Assembly: GCA_038143535.1 (NCBI GenBank)
Contig: JAYQMD010000001.1
Span: 558,001 to 622,000, forward strand
Length of the DNA stretch: 64,000 nucleotides
Direction: 5' to 3'
Source of the DNA: UBA7446 sp038143535
GTDB taxonomy: Bacteria > Bacteroidota > Bacteroidia > Flavobacteriales > Flavobacteriaceae
The translations under genes and the position numbers were made by a program. The notes beneath the pieces are model-generated. The model was not told the DNA's origin and ran no database searches. It was given only the letters and a program-made list of their open reading frames with translations. Every line of letters starts with the position of its first letter. Position 1 is the stretch's first letter. This document shows positions 7,753-16,346 of the stretch, one piece after another.

Positions 7753-9138
7753 TTATTCAAAAATAAAGCGCATTTTTTCACCGTTTTTGTTTAAAAACGT
7801 AAGCTCATAAATGCTGTCTTCGTCCAATGTCAATACATCGGATTTACTATCCACTTCCTTACCATTGACGGCCAATAAGATATCTCCAGATTGAACGCCC
7901 CTGCGAAACAGCCTGCTGTTCTCTATTCCAGACACATACAAGCCGCTATTAGTATTATATGATATAGCCTCTTTTTTGCTAAGGTCTCGCAAGCGCATGC
8001 CGTAGTAATTGATAAAAGGCGTTGCTTTTAGTGCAACTCTAAGGCCAATGGCTTCTCCTTCGCGAATCACTGTCACATCCACACTTTCCCCTGGGCGCTT
8101 GGAGCCTAAATATCCTGTTAAATCGGCAAATTTTCGAATGGGCGCATTATCAATTTTGGTGATAATATCGCCCTCCTGAATGCCGGCTTCTTTGGCCCCC
8201 ATATTCTCTTCCAGCCCACCAACATAGAACCCTTCGGTTTCTTCAATACCGAGTTGCTCGGCCATGCGCGAGTTTAGGCCATTGCCCGATACGCCCAACA
8301 GTGCTTTTTGCACATTGCCGAATTCTACAATATCTTCAAAAATCTTTCGCGCGATGTTGCTGGGCACTGCAAATGAATAGCCGATAAAGGTACCCATACC
8401 GTTGCTCGTAATGGCTGTATTGATGCCAATCAAATCGCCGTCCAAATTGACCAGTGCACCACCACTGTTTCCTGAATTCACAGCAGCATCGGTTTGGATA
8501 AAAGATTGGTTTTTGTTGTCGTAATCGCTAAAATCTCTCGATTTAGCACTGATGATGCCCGCCGTAACGGTTGAGTTAAGGTTGTAGGGATTACCAACTG
8601 CCAACACCCACTCGCCAATACGTGTGTTGTCGGAGTCGGCAAAACGCACATATGGAAAAGTATAATCGCCTTTTATTTTAAGTATGGCGATATCGGCATT
8701 ACTATCCGTTCCAATGACTTCAACTTCGTATTTTTTATTGTCGTTGGTGGTGATTTCTAGGGTTTTGGCATCCTCAACCACGTGGTTGTTGGTAATGATA
8801 TAGCCGTCTGATGAGACTATCACTCCCGAGCCCATACCAATACGTGGGTATTCGCGTGCACTTCTACCATAGAAGTACTCAAAAAGGCTGTTGGGTCGCT
8901 GTCCTTTATCCACACTGGTATTGGTGATGTGAACCACTGCATCAATGGTTTTTTCGGCAGCAGCCGTAAAATCCGTACTGATGGCTTTTATCGTGGTAAT
9001 AGGCGTAAAATTGGTATTTACAGCTTGCGGTAGCACAGGCGTGTAAACCACGTTTTGCTCTTGTGTAAGCTGATAACCCAATAGGGTTAGGAATGCAGCG
9101 CCAAAGACAACTGCCGTGTATTTAAAAAATGGTTTCAT
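7753..9138 (-). CDS. HtrA/Do-family periplasmic serine protease
   Basis: Periplasmic quality-control protease of 461 residues. It has an N-terminal membrane anchor or uncleaved signal (about 5-23), a trypsin-like domain with the triad His119 (TNNHVV), Asp149 (NADIAIL) and Ser225 (GNSGG), then two PDZ domains (about 280-365 and 385-461). The second PDZ domain is short, as is usual in Bacteroidota DegP/DegQ-like proteins. It is transcribed alone from a TATTTTTG promoter, with a strong terminator after the stop. I give no symbol because degP, degQ and htrA cannot be separated here. Confidence 0.93.
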   Translation of the reverse strand: MKPFFKYTAVVFGAAFLTLLGYQLTQEQNVVYTPVLPQAVNTNFTPITTIKAISTDFTAAAEKTIDAVVHITNTSVDKGQRPNSLFEYFYGRSAREYPRIGMGSGVIVSSDGYIITNNHVVEDAKTLEITTNDNKKYEVEVIGTDSNADIAILKIKGDYTFPYVRFADSDNTRIGEWVLAVGNPYNLNSTVTAGIISAKSRDFSDYDNKNQSFIQTDAAVNSGNSGGALVNLDGDLIGINTAITSNGMGTFIGYSFAVPSNIARKIFEDIVEFGNVQKALLGVSGNGLNSRMAEQLGIEETEGFYVGGLEENMGAKEAGIQEGDIITKIDNAPIRKFADLTGYLGSKRPGESVDVTVIREGEAIGLRVALKATPFINYYGMRLRDLSKKEAISYNTNSGLYVSGIENSRLFRRGVQSGDILLAVNGKEVDSKSDVLTLDEDSIYELTFLNKNGEKMRFIFE

Positions 9139-9162
9139 AGCGTTTCAATTAAATAGTACATC

Positions 9163-9170
9163 CAAAAATA
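9163..9170 (-). promoter_or_regulatory. -7 element of the HtrA protease gene
   Basis: TATTTTTG on the minus strand, 24 bases before the ATG at 9138. There is no clear TTG at the -33 distance. The rest of this 250-base divergent gap shows no other feature apart from the dapF element. Confidence 0.45.
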
Positions 9171-9378
9171 GGGCAACTGTTTTTGTGTTAAAAGTCATTT
9201 AACGCATTTTTAACACCGAACCCATGTTGTTTTTAGTTCTTAACCGGATAGAGGTGCTATTTGACTAGCACTGGGCTACGACTGAAAAAGCAATTGATCA
9301 GGGTGAGCAAATTTCAAGCATTTTTCAGGAAATCGAAAAAGTCAAGTTGCGCTCACTATAGCCGAGGTTGAATTTGGT

Positions 9379-9386
9379 TATATTTG
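9379..9386 (+). promoter_or_regulatory. -7 element of dapF
   Basis: TATATTTG ends 3 bases before the dapF ATG. If used, transcription would begin at or next to the start codon, giving a leaderless message. No TTG is found 19-20 bases upstream. Confidence 0.4.
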
Positions 9387-9389
9387 CAT

Positions 9390-10178
9390 ATGATTTTTTC
9401 GTTTGTAAAATATCAGGGCACGGGGAATGACTTTGTGATTGTAGACAATCGCGACAATCGTTTTCCTATCAATGATCACGCCCTTATTACACAGCTTTGT
9501 CATCGCAATTATGGTATAGGTGCTGATGGTGTCATTACTATAGAATCCGATACCACCTCCGATTTTTTTATGCGTTATTTCAATGCCGACGGTCATGATG
9601 GCAGTTTGTGTGGCAACGGTTCTCGCTGTGCTGTTCACTACGCCAACGCCTTGGGGCTTACCAAAAAAGAAGTGGTTTTCCGCGCAGCTGACGGCTTGCA
9701 TCAAGCACAATTTGTGGGTGAGGAGGTAGCTTTTTCGCTACACGACGTTTCCAAATGGGAGACACACAAGGAAGCTCTTTTTATAGATACCGGATCACCG
9801 CATCACATTGCTTTTGTCGACGATGTGGCTGCCGTAGACGTGGCTACCACAGGGGCCGCGATTGCCCACGGCGCCCCGTATTTTGCAGACGGTACCAATG
9901 TAAATTTTGTTGAAGTTACGGCAACAGACAGCTTAAAAGTCCGCACGTATGAACGTGGCGTTGAAGCGGAAACGTTATCGTGTGGAACTGGCGTTACTGC
10001 CGCTGCCATAGGGGCACACCTTAGCAAGCGAATCTCCGCAGAAAAAATCAGCATACAAACCAAGGGTGGCGTATTGACCGTTATGTTTACCGCCACTTCC
10101 AACGGATATGAAGCAGTTGTGCTTCAAGGTCCCGCCATAGCTGTTTATAAGGGACAATGGGAGATAACAACCAAATGA
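9390..10178 (+). CDS. dapF: Diaminopimelate epimerase
   Basis: Converts LL- to meso-diaminopimelate for lysine and peptidoglycan synthesis. It has 262 residues and a duplicated alpha/beta fold with two catalytic cysteines: Cys74 in SLCGNGSRC and the second in LSCGTGVTAA. FVKYQGTGNDFVIVDNR is the family N-terminus. An in-frame TTG lies 6 bases earlier, but the ATG at 9390 is preferred. The stop overlaps the mltG start (ATGA), so a cell-wall precursor gene is coupled to a cell-wall lyase gene. Confidence 0.96.
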   Translation: MIFSFVKYQGTGNDFVIVDNRDNRFPINDHALITQLCHRNYGIGADGVITIESDTTSDFFMRYFNADGHDGSLCGNGSRCAVHYANALGLTKKEVVFRAADGLHQAQFVGEEVAFSLHDVSKWETHKEALFIDTGSPHHIAFVDDVAAVDVATTGAAIAHGAPYFADGTNVNFVEVTATDSLKVRTYERGVEAETLSCGTGVTAAAIGAHLSKRISAEKISIQTKGGVLTVMFTATSNGYEAVVLQGPAIAVYKGQWEITTK

Positions 10179-11209
10179 TTAGACGCATATTCACAGCGGT
10201 ACTGCTATTGGGATTTCTTATTGGCAGCGCATTTGTATTTCATTTTTACAGGGTATTTTTTGCTTCCAATACCGCTTTTGAAACTCCCCAAAAAGAAGTA
10301 CTTATTCCTTCTACCGATACCAAAATTGCTGCTTACGACACCCTTGTTCGGGTGGTTGAGCATTTTGATTTTTTTCAGCAAGCTGCCCGTCGCAAAGGCT
10401 ATGAGCCCATACCTGGGCGTTTTGTGTTGGACAAAGGCATGAACAACAACGAGCTGATCAACCGATTGCGTTCAGAAAACAAACCCATCCGCCTGACGTT
10501 TAACAACCAAAAAACACTGATGCATTTGGCGGCATACGTTGCTAAGAAAATAGAAACAGACAGCACTGCAATCATGCAGGGTTTTTACAATTCGGACTTT
10601 TTGAAGGAAAATGGTTTGACACAAGACAATGTATTTTCCATCTGCTTGCCTAATTCTTATAATTTTTTTTGGAACACGACTGCCGAACAGTTTAGAGACA
10701 GGATGCTGCGGCAATACAAGGCCTTTTGGACGCCAAAGCGAGAGGCGGCGCGCAAAAAAATAAAACTTTCACGTGAGGAAGTAGTGGCCTTGGCCGCTGT
10801 GGTACACAAAGAATCCTACCGTGTGGATGAGCGGCCTTTGGTAGCCGGGGTTTACCTCAACCGATTGCGTAAACGGATGCGACTTCAAGCCGACCCACCC
10901 GTGATCTATTCATTGATGCAAAAGGCTAATGACTTTGACATGGACATTCGCAGAGTGCTTTATGCGGACTTAAAAATCAGATCTCCTTACAATACCTATC
11001 GCAACAGGGGTTTGCCACCCGGGCCCATTACCATGCCAGACATCAGTGCCATTGATGCGGTGCTGTTTGCTGCCAAGCACAAGTACATATACTTTGTTGC
11101 TGATCCAACTCGGAGTGGCTATCATTTATTTGCGACAAACCTCAAACAGCACAACAAAAATAAAAAGATATACACCCGTTGGCTACGCGAAAAAAACATT
11201 TACCGCTAA
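10175..11209 (+). CDS. mltG: Endolytic transglycosylase MltG
   Basis: An inner-membrane lytic transglycosylase that cleaves nascent peptidoglycan and so sets glycan length. It has one N-terminal membrane helix (about 5-25), a LysM-like periplasmic segment, then the YceG catalytic domain with EEVVALAAVVHKES, ADPPVIYSL and SPYNTYRNRGLPPGPI. The likely catalytic Glu is in HKES. The ATG at 10175 gives the classic ATGA overlap with dapF and a 344-residue protein; an ATG 18 bases upstream is also in frame. Its end overlaps the convergent methyltransferase gene by 4 bases. Confidence 0.94.
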   Translation: MIRRIFTAVLLLGFLIGSAFVFHFYRVFFASNTAFETPQKEVLIPSTDTKIAAYDTLVRVVEHFDFFQQAARRKGYEPIPGRFVLDKGMNNNELINRLRSENKPIRLTFNNQKTLMHLAAYVAKKIETDSTAIMQGFYNSDFLKENGLTQDNVFSICLPNSYNFFWNTTAEQFRDRMLRQYKAFWTPKREAARKKIKLSREEVVALAAVVHKESYRVDERPLVAGVYLNRLRKRMRLQADPPVIYSLMQKANDFDMDIRRVLYADLKIRSPYNTYRNRGLPPGPITMPDISAIDAVLFAAKHKYIYFVADPTRSGYHLFATNLKQHNKNKKIYTRWLREKNIYR

Positions 11210-11925
11210 CCGCATAGGAAAGAAAAAACGGTAGGTCTTTTGTGGAAGTCTGCCTTGTTGTTGCGCCATGCCTCGGCAGCTGCCGTTTTGATAAACTCCG
11301 TGGGAAGCGTGATGTCACAGGCCACACTGAGCAGTGTTTTTGGTTTTAAGGCCTTGCTTAATTCATCAAGAAGTGCATTGTTGCGATAAGGCGTTTCTAT
11401 AAATACCTGTGTTTGATTTAGTTCTATGGATTTTTTCTCAAATTGCTTGATGGCCTTTCTGCGTTCGCCCTTGTCTATGGGCAAATAGCCGTTAAAGGCA
11501 AAAGATTGGCCGTTGAGTCCAGCTGCCATAATCGCCAACAGTATGGATGAAGGCCCTACTAGTGGAATGACACGAATATTGTTGACGTGCGCCCGCGCCA
11601 CAAGTGCAGCACCCGGATCTGCAACACCTGGGCAACCTGCATCTGTAATAAGTCCCACATCCTCGCCATTTTGTAGAGGTAGGAGCATGCCCGTCAAGTC
11701 TTCTTCGTTTGTAAATTTATTGAGCAGGTGAACGGATATGTTATCTTGAGGTATGTTTGGACAGATGCTATTGACAAACGCCCGACCCGCTTTTTCTTTC
11801 TCAAAGACAAAACAACGCAGGGCCTCCATAGTTTTTTTTACCGATATAGGCATCACTTCTAGTGGTGCTGTATCGCCCAATACATTTGGGATTAAAAAAA
11901 GGCGACCTTTTGTTTGAGTGCTCAT
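11206..11925 (-). CDS. SAM-dependent methyltransferase, RsmI/tetrapyrrole methylase family
   Basis: A 239-residue protein with the tetrapyrrole-methylase fold. The N-terminal GRLFLIPNVLGD strand, LITDAGCPGVADPG and VIPLVGPSSILLAIMAAGL make the SAM site, and NGYLPIDKGERRKAIK and FIETPYRNNALLDEL follow as in RsmI, which 2'-O-methylates C1402 of 16S rRNA. It lacks the C-terminal extension of full RsmI, so it may be a paralogue with another target. It follows the phosphatase gene with an ATGA overlap, as third gene of the dnaA transcript. Confidence 0.85.
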   Translation of the reverse strand: MSTQTKGRLFLIPNVLGDTAPLEVMPISVKKTMEALRCFVFEKEKAGRAFVNSICPNIPQDNISVHLLNKFTNEEDLTGMLLPLQNGEDVGLITDAGCPGVADPGAALVARAHVNNIRVIPLVGPSSILLAIMAAGLNGQSFAFNGYLPIDKGERRKAIKQFEKKSIELNQTQVFIETPYRNNALLDELSKALKPKTLLSVACDITLPTEFIKTAAAEAWRNNKADFHKRPTVFSFLCG

Positions 11926-12377
11926 TTAACATGTTTTTTCAACCAATTCTTACAACATTTATGTAGCAGTTCATAAACATGAGCAAAACCATAAATCCCT
12001 CCGTAATAGGGATCGGGAATGCGAGGCGCTTCTACTTCGCTTTCGGTAGTGATAAGTGAAATTTTGTCTTGTTGTGCTGCCGAGGTGCACAGGGCTAGCG
12101 CATTGGAAAGGTTTTCTTCGTCCATGACCAATATGTGGTCAAAAACGTCGGTGTCAGCTGGGGTGAGTTGTCGTGCTCGATGCTTGCTGATGTCAATATT
12201 GTGTTGTGCGGCAATGGAAATACTTCGGGTGTCTGGTGCTGCGCCTTGGTGGTAATTGGCCGTACCAGCGGAATCGATTAAAAAATCCTGTTTGTTGGTG
12301 TGTTTACGCATGATGCCTTCGGCTAATGGCGAGCGGCAGATATTCCCCAAGCACACCATAAGCACCTTGGTTGTCAT
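11922..12377 (-). CDS. Low-molecular-weight protein-tyrosine phosphatase
   Basis: Dephosphorylates phosphotyrosine or small phosphoesters in the cytoplasm. Of 151 residues, the P-loop CLGNICRS puts the nucleophile at Cys9 and the anion-binding Arg at 15, and the general acid is the Asp of IPDPYYGG near residue 120. It sits 3 bases after dnaA and overlaps the methyltransferase by 4, so the three genes are probably co-transcribed. Its physiological substrate is unknown; no tyrosine kinase or capsule gene is nearby. Confidence 0.93.
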   Translation of the reverse strand: MTTKVLMVCLGNICRSPLAEGIMRKHTNKQDFLIDSAGTANYHQGAAPDTRSISIAAQHNIDISKHRARQLTPADTDVFDHILVMDEENLSNALALCTSAAQQDKISLITTESEVEAPRIPDPYYGGIYGFAHVYELLHKCCKNWLKKHVK

Positions 12378-12380
12378 GCC

Positions 12381-13808
12381 TTAGTTTGAAAGTTTTTTGT
12401 TGAGGTCGTCTACATATTTGCGGAACTGCTTGTCGGTAAATGCAAGGTTGTCAACAGTTTTGCAAGCGTGAAGTACGGTAGCGTGGTCGCGGTGTCCAAT
12501 TTTAGAGCCAATACTTGCCAAAGACGCTTTGGTCATTTTTTTGGCAAAGAACATGGCCAATTGTCTGGCTTGTACGATATGGCGTTTTCTCGTTTTTGAT
12601 TGTAGCGTAGTAACATCCATTTGGAAGTATTCCGATACCACTTTTTGAATGTGGTCGATAGAAACTTCGCGTTTGGTGTTGCGCACAAATTTTTCAACGA
12701 TTTGTCTGGCCAAGTCAAGGGTAACTTCTTTTCTGTTAAACGACGCCTGCGCAATAAGTGAAATAATGGCCCCTTCTAGTTCACGCACATTTGTCTGTAC
12801 AGATTTGGCAACAAACTCGATGATTTCTTCTGACATTTCAACGCCGTCACGGTACAGTTTGTTTTTTAGAATGGAAACGCGTGTTTCGAAGTCAGGGCGT
12901 TGCAGTTCAGCAGAGAGGCCCCACTTAAATCGGGACAACAAGCGTTGCTCGATATCTTGCATATCCACTGGAGCCTTATCGGAAGTCAAGATAACTTGCT
13001 TGCCGTTTTGGTGCAGGTGATTGAAAATATGGAAGAAAACATCTTGCGTTCCGGATTTCCCAGAAAAAAATTGTACGTCATCTATAATAAGGACATCCAT
13101 TACTTGATAGAAGTGTATAAAGTCGTTTCTGTTGTTCTTCTTAACCGCCTCAATGTATTGTTGTGTAAATTTCTCAGCTGAAATATACAATACGGTCTTT
13201 TCGGGGTATTTACTTTTTATGTCAACACCAATGGCGTGGGCAAGGTGCGTTTTGCCAAGACCAACACCGCCAAAAATGAGTAGGGGGTTAAAAGAAGTTC
13301 CGCCCGGTTTGTTGGCTACGGCAATTCCGGCTGATCTAGCCAGTCGGTTGGCATCACCTTCTAAAAAGTTGTCAAAGTTATAGCTAGGGTTTAGTTGCGA
13401 TTCAACTTTGAGATTGCGTATTCCCGGGATGACAAATGGATTTTTAAGTTCAGCAGTTTGCGCTTGCAAGGGCGCTTCAACATTTTGCACCTTAATGCGT
13501 CCTTTATTTTGACTTGGGATACTTTCTGTAAATGCCTGTTTGTTGCCAAATGTATTCTCCATTCGGATAACATATACAAGCCTGGCGCTTGGGCCAAGTT
13601 CTTTTGTGAGTGCAACTTTTAGGATTTCGACATAGTGTTCCTCGAGCCATTCGTAAAAGAATTTACTCGGGACTTCAACACTGAGGGCATCGCCGTTCAA
13701 TTTTATAGGCTTAATCGGGTCAAACCAAGTCTTGAAAGCTTGATTGTGAATGTTATCCTCTACAAAATTCAAACAATTTCCCCAAACGCTTTCAGCGGTT
13801 TTTTGCAT
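12381..13808 (-). CDS. dnaA: Chromosomal replication initiator DnaA
   Basis: Binds DnaA boxes and melts oriC. It has 475 residues: domain I (1-85, VWGNCLNFVEDNI), a linker, the AAA+ domain III with Walker A GGVGLGKTHL, Walker B VLIIDDVQFF and the arginine region QRLLSRFKWGL, and the domain IV helix-turn-helix with IGSKIGHRDHATVLHA. All key motifs are intact. It leads the dnaA-phosphatase-methyltransferase group. The 194-base upstream gap is AT-rich but shows no TTATCCACA boxes, so there is no evidence of oriC here. Confidence 0.97.
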   Translation of the reverse strand: MQKTAESVWGNCLNFVEDNIHNQAFKTWFDPIKPIKLNGDALSVEVPSKFFYEWLEEHYVEILKVALTKELGPSARLVYVIRMENTFGNKQAFTESIPSQNKGRIKVQNVEAPLQAQTAELKNPFVIPGIRNLKVESQLNPSYNFDNFLEGDANRLARSAGIAVANKPGGTSFNPLLIFGGVGLGKTHLAHAIGVDIKSKYPEKTVLYISAEKFTQQYIEAVKKNNRNDFIHFYQVMDVLIIDDVQFFSGKSGTQDVFFHIFNHLHQNGKQVILTSDKAPVDMQDIEQRLLSRFKWGLSAELQRPDFETRVSILKNKLYRDGVEMSEEIIEFVAKSVQTNVRELEGAIISLIAQASFNRKEVTLDLARQIVEKFVRNTKREVSIDHIQKVVSEYFQMDVTTLQSKTRKRHIVQARQLAMFFAKKMTKASLASIGSKIGHRDHATVLHACKTVDNLAFTDKQFRKYVDDLNKKLSN

Positions 13809-14002
13809 TTTGTTATTGGTTAATATGGTTTTTTGTAAAAAAAAAGAGTTAGGTTTTGGGGGTATCCATGTCTTTATTTAAACAGCACAAATATGTGTTT
13901 AATTTTTTTTAAAAAAAAGCTCTTTTGCTATTGAATTTATAAAAAGATTTGTGCATATTATGGCTCTTCAATAAGCCTTTTTTTTGACATTAATACCTTA
14001 CA

Positions 14003-14410
14003 ATGAGTAAGAAAAATATTACAATTCAGAATTCGGTTCATTATCATCAGGTTGATCAAATGGGTGTTATGCACCACGCACAATACGTATATGCTTTGGA
14101 GCAGTCAAGAATTGAATGGCTGCAACGACAAGGGGTTAGTTATGGCGACCTAGAAAAAAAGGGAATTTTGCTCCCAGTAGTAGACATAACCCTCCAATAT
14201 AAGAAGCCATTGCATTTTGAGGACCAATATTTTGTTCACGCTACATTAGACGAATTAAACGGATATTATGTCGATTTTTCCTATGTAATTGAAAACCAGC
14301 AGAAAGACTGTGTTGCTACTGCAGCAACCCGTTTGGTTTTTGTGGACGAAAATATCCGCCGCGCTATGAAATGCCCAGACTTCTTACTTAAGGTCTTTCG
14401 TTCTTCATAA
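14003..14410 (+). CDS. Acyl-CoA thioesterase, YbgC/4HBT hotdog family
   Basis: A 135-residue single hotdog domain that hydrolyses acyl-CoA thioesters. The catalytic loop VDQMGVMHHAQYVYALEQSR, with the conserved Asp of DxMGVxHH, is at about residues 17-36. YbgC relatives usually act on short- or medium-chain acyl-CoAs; the true substrate is not deducible. It is transcribed away from dnaA, and its last 23 bases overlap the end of ribD on the other strand. Confidence 0.87.
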   Translation: MSKKNITIQNSVHYHQVDQMGVMHHAQYVYALEQSRIEWLQRQGVSYGDLEKKGILLPVVDITLQYKKPLHFEDQYFVHATLDELNGYYVDFSYVIENQQKDCVATAATRLVFVDENIRRAMKCPDFLLKVFRSS

Positions 14411-15428
14411 GGTGTAGTATATCTCCTACAATTTTTTTTGATGTTTTTTTTCCCTCTGGGAGCAAAGGCGCCTTGATGCCATTTACTACTGGCTTGCCAG
14501 CCTCGAGCATACGACATTCATCCCAAAAGTTGGTTGTTAAGAACCCTTGAATTGTTACCGCTCCGCCCTCAACCATGATTGATTGAATTTCATTTGCGAA
14601 GCACCAACTGAGGATGCCTTTTATCATTTCCGTTTTCGTTATCGCAACCCAATTGACATTTGCTTCTTTTTTATTAACGCTGTTGTTGAAAACCACAGTT
14701 TTCGCAGCTCCATTTAACACCGCTGCGTTAGCATCTATGATGTTTTTGGGGTCAATAACCAATCGAATCGGATTGTTGCCTGTCCATTTTCTTGTGGTTA
14801 GTTTTGGGTTGTCATCATCCACCGTTTTCCTGCCCACCAATATGGCGTGTTCTTCTGCTCGCCAACGATGCGCCAGTTGCTGGCTATTTGCGTCACTAAT
14901 CCAAAAAACCTCACCTTTCTTGTCATCTGCTGGCGCCATAAAGCCGTCTGCCGATTGTACCCACTTCAATATTATATACGGACGCTTTTTGGTGTGGAAG
15001 CAATAAAATCGTTTATTTAATTCCAAACAGTCATCTTCCAATACACCGCTGATTACTTCAACGCCTGCCGCTTTTAGTGCTGCAATGCCTCGTCCGGCCA
15101 CTTTTGGGTTTGGGTCTGTTGCGCCTATGATTACTTTTTTGATGCCCTTATCCAAAACCAAATCACAACAGGGAGGTGTTTTGCCGTGATGTGAGCAGGG
15201 TTCAAGGTTAACATATAAAGTAGCGCCATCCAACTCATTTTGTGACAGCTTGGCTAAGGCGTTTACTTCGGCATGTGTATCCCCGGCTTTTTTATGCCAG
15301 CCCTCAGCAATAATTTTCCCATCCCTAACTACAACTGCGCCCACCATGGGATTGGGATAGGTGTGTCCAAAGCTCTTTTGAGCCAGGACCAAACAGCGAC
15401 GCATAAAATTATCGTGGGTTGGATGCAA
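14388..15428 (-). CDS. ribD: Bifunctional riboflavin deaminase/reductase
   Basis: Carries out the second and third steps of riboflavin synthesis. The N-terminal cytidine-deaminase-like domain has the zinc motifs HAEVNAL and PCSHHGKTPPCC; the C-terminal reductase domain starts near YIILKWVQSADG and includes MVEGG. The frame stays open to 15527, but a TATTTTTG promoter at 15454-15447 lies inside that extension and family homology starts at about HDNFMRRCLVLA. I therefore favour the TTG at 15428 (346 residues), with the ATG at 15404 as the alternative. It is convergent with the thioesterase gene. Confidence 0.93.
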   Translation of the reverse strand: MHPTHDNFMRRCLVLAQKSFGHTYPNPMVGAVVVRDGKIIAEGWHKKAGDTHAEVNALAKLSQNELDGATLYVNLEPCSHHGKTPPCCDLVLDKGIKKVIIGATDPNPKVAGRGIAALKAAGVEVISGVLEDDCLELNKRFYCFHTKKRPYIILKWVQSADGFMAPADDKKGEVFWISDANSQQLAHRWRAEEHAILVGRKTVDDDNPKLTTRKWTGNNPIRLVIDPKNIIDANAAVLNGAAKTVVFNNSVNKKEANVNWVAITKTEMIKGILSWCFANEIQSIMVEGGAVTIQGFLTTNFWDECRMLEAGKPVVNGIKAPLLPEGKKTSKKIVGDILHLMKNERP

Positions 15429-15446
15429 CGGTAATGTGTATTTTAG

Positions 15447-15454
15447 CAAAAATA
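15447..15454 (-). promoter_or_regulatory. -7 element of ribD
   Basis: TATTTTTG on the minus strand, 18 bases upstream of the TTG start at 15428. It would place the transcription start near 15441, which rules out the longest ATG-started reading frame of ribD. Confidence 0.5.
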
Positions 15455-15500
15455 TTAAATATCTCCTTGCGAGGCAGATCTCATTTACAATTGACCCAGT

Positions 15501-16346
15501 TTGACAGTAAAAAAAATTAGAGCACAATTTCTGAAGTTACTTTCATCGCAGTACACCCAAGATGAAATTTGTATGCACGTTGAAATGTTGTGTGAAGCCT
15601 ATTTGGATTTCACACCTGCTCAGGTTGTACTCAATCTCAACGAAGTATTGTCCGCTGAAAAAGAAGCGAAATTCCAAGCCGCACTATCAGCTCTTCAAGA
15701 AAATATGCCTATACAATATATAATTGGCACCGTTATGTTTGCTGGTCTCACACTTGATGTAGACGAACGAGTGCTTATTCCCCGACCCGAAACTGAAGAA
15801 CTGGTGTATTGGTTGTTGGCTACTAACGATAATGAAGCACCCCTACATGTACTGGACATTGGAACAGGCAGTGGTTGTGTGGCAATAGCCCTAAAGAAAG
15901 CTCGCCCAAACTGGAAAGTAACGGCTTGGGATATTGATTTAGATGCCTTGGCAGCAGCCAGGCAAAATGCCAAAAAAAACAGCTCATCAGTCAATTTTGA
16001 AGTTATTGATGTTTTGGGTGCACAATTACCCAAATCCAATTGGGACATTATCTTGTCCAATCCACCCTATGTACCCGAATCCGAAAAAGCACATACCGCA
16101 GCACATGTATTAAGGGAACCCGAGCACGCCATTTTTGTTCCAGGTGCATCCCCGCTAAAATACTACACGCACATCATCAATTATGCAACCAAGCAGCTAA
16201 ATGCCAAGGGGAGTATTTATTTTGAAGGACACGCACCGCTTATGAAAACACTTCATTTGCTTTTAACACAAGCAGGATTTTCCGATATTGTGCTTCGAAA
16301 CGATTTTAGAACAAACCCACGGTTTATACGTGCACAATACCGATGA
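15501..16346 (+). CDS. prmC: Release factor glutamine N5-methyltransferase
   Basis: Methylates the glutamine of the GGQ motif of RF1 and RF2. It has 281 residues: a helical N-terminal domain (1-80), then a Rossmann domain with the SAM motif VLDIGTGSGCVAIALKK and the catalytic substrate-binding ILSNPPYVPESE. The start is TTG (MTVKKIRAQFLKLL), chosen because that N-terminus matches the family and there is no earlier ATG. Its stop overlaps ligA (ATGA). Its substrate RF2 is encoded in the same window (59372-60473). Confidence 0.94.
   Translation: MTVKKIRAQFLKLLSSQYTQDEICMHVEMLCEAYLDFTPAQVVLNLNEVLSAEKEAKFQAALSALQENMPIQYIIGTVMFAGLTLDVDERVLIPRPETEELVYWLLATNDNEAPLHVLDIGTGSGCVAIALKKARPNWKVTAWDIDLDALAAARQNAKKNSSSVNFEVIDVLGAQLPKSNWDIILSNPPYVPESEKAHTAAHVLREPEHAIFVPGASPLKYYTHIINYATKQLNAKGSIYFEGHAPLMKTLHLLLTQAGFSDIVLRNDFRTNPRFIRAQYR

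Noticed and set aside
13809..14002. Possible oriC in the AT-rich gap next to dnaA
   Set aside because: No cluster of TTATCCACA-like boxes is present; AT-richness alone is not evidence.
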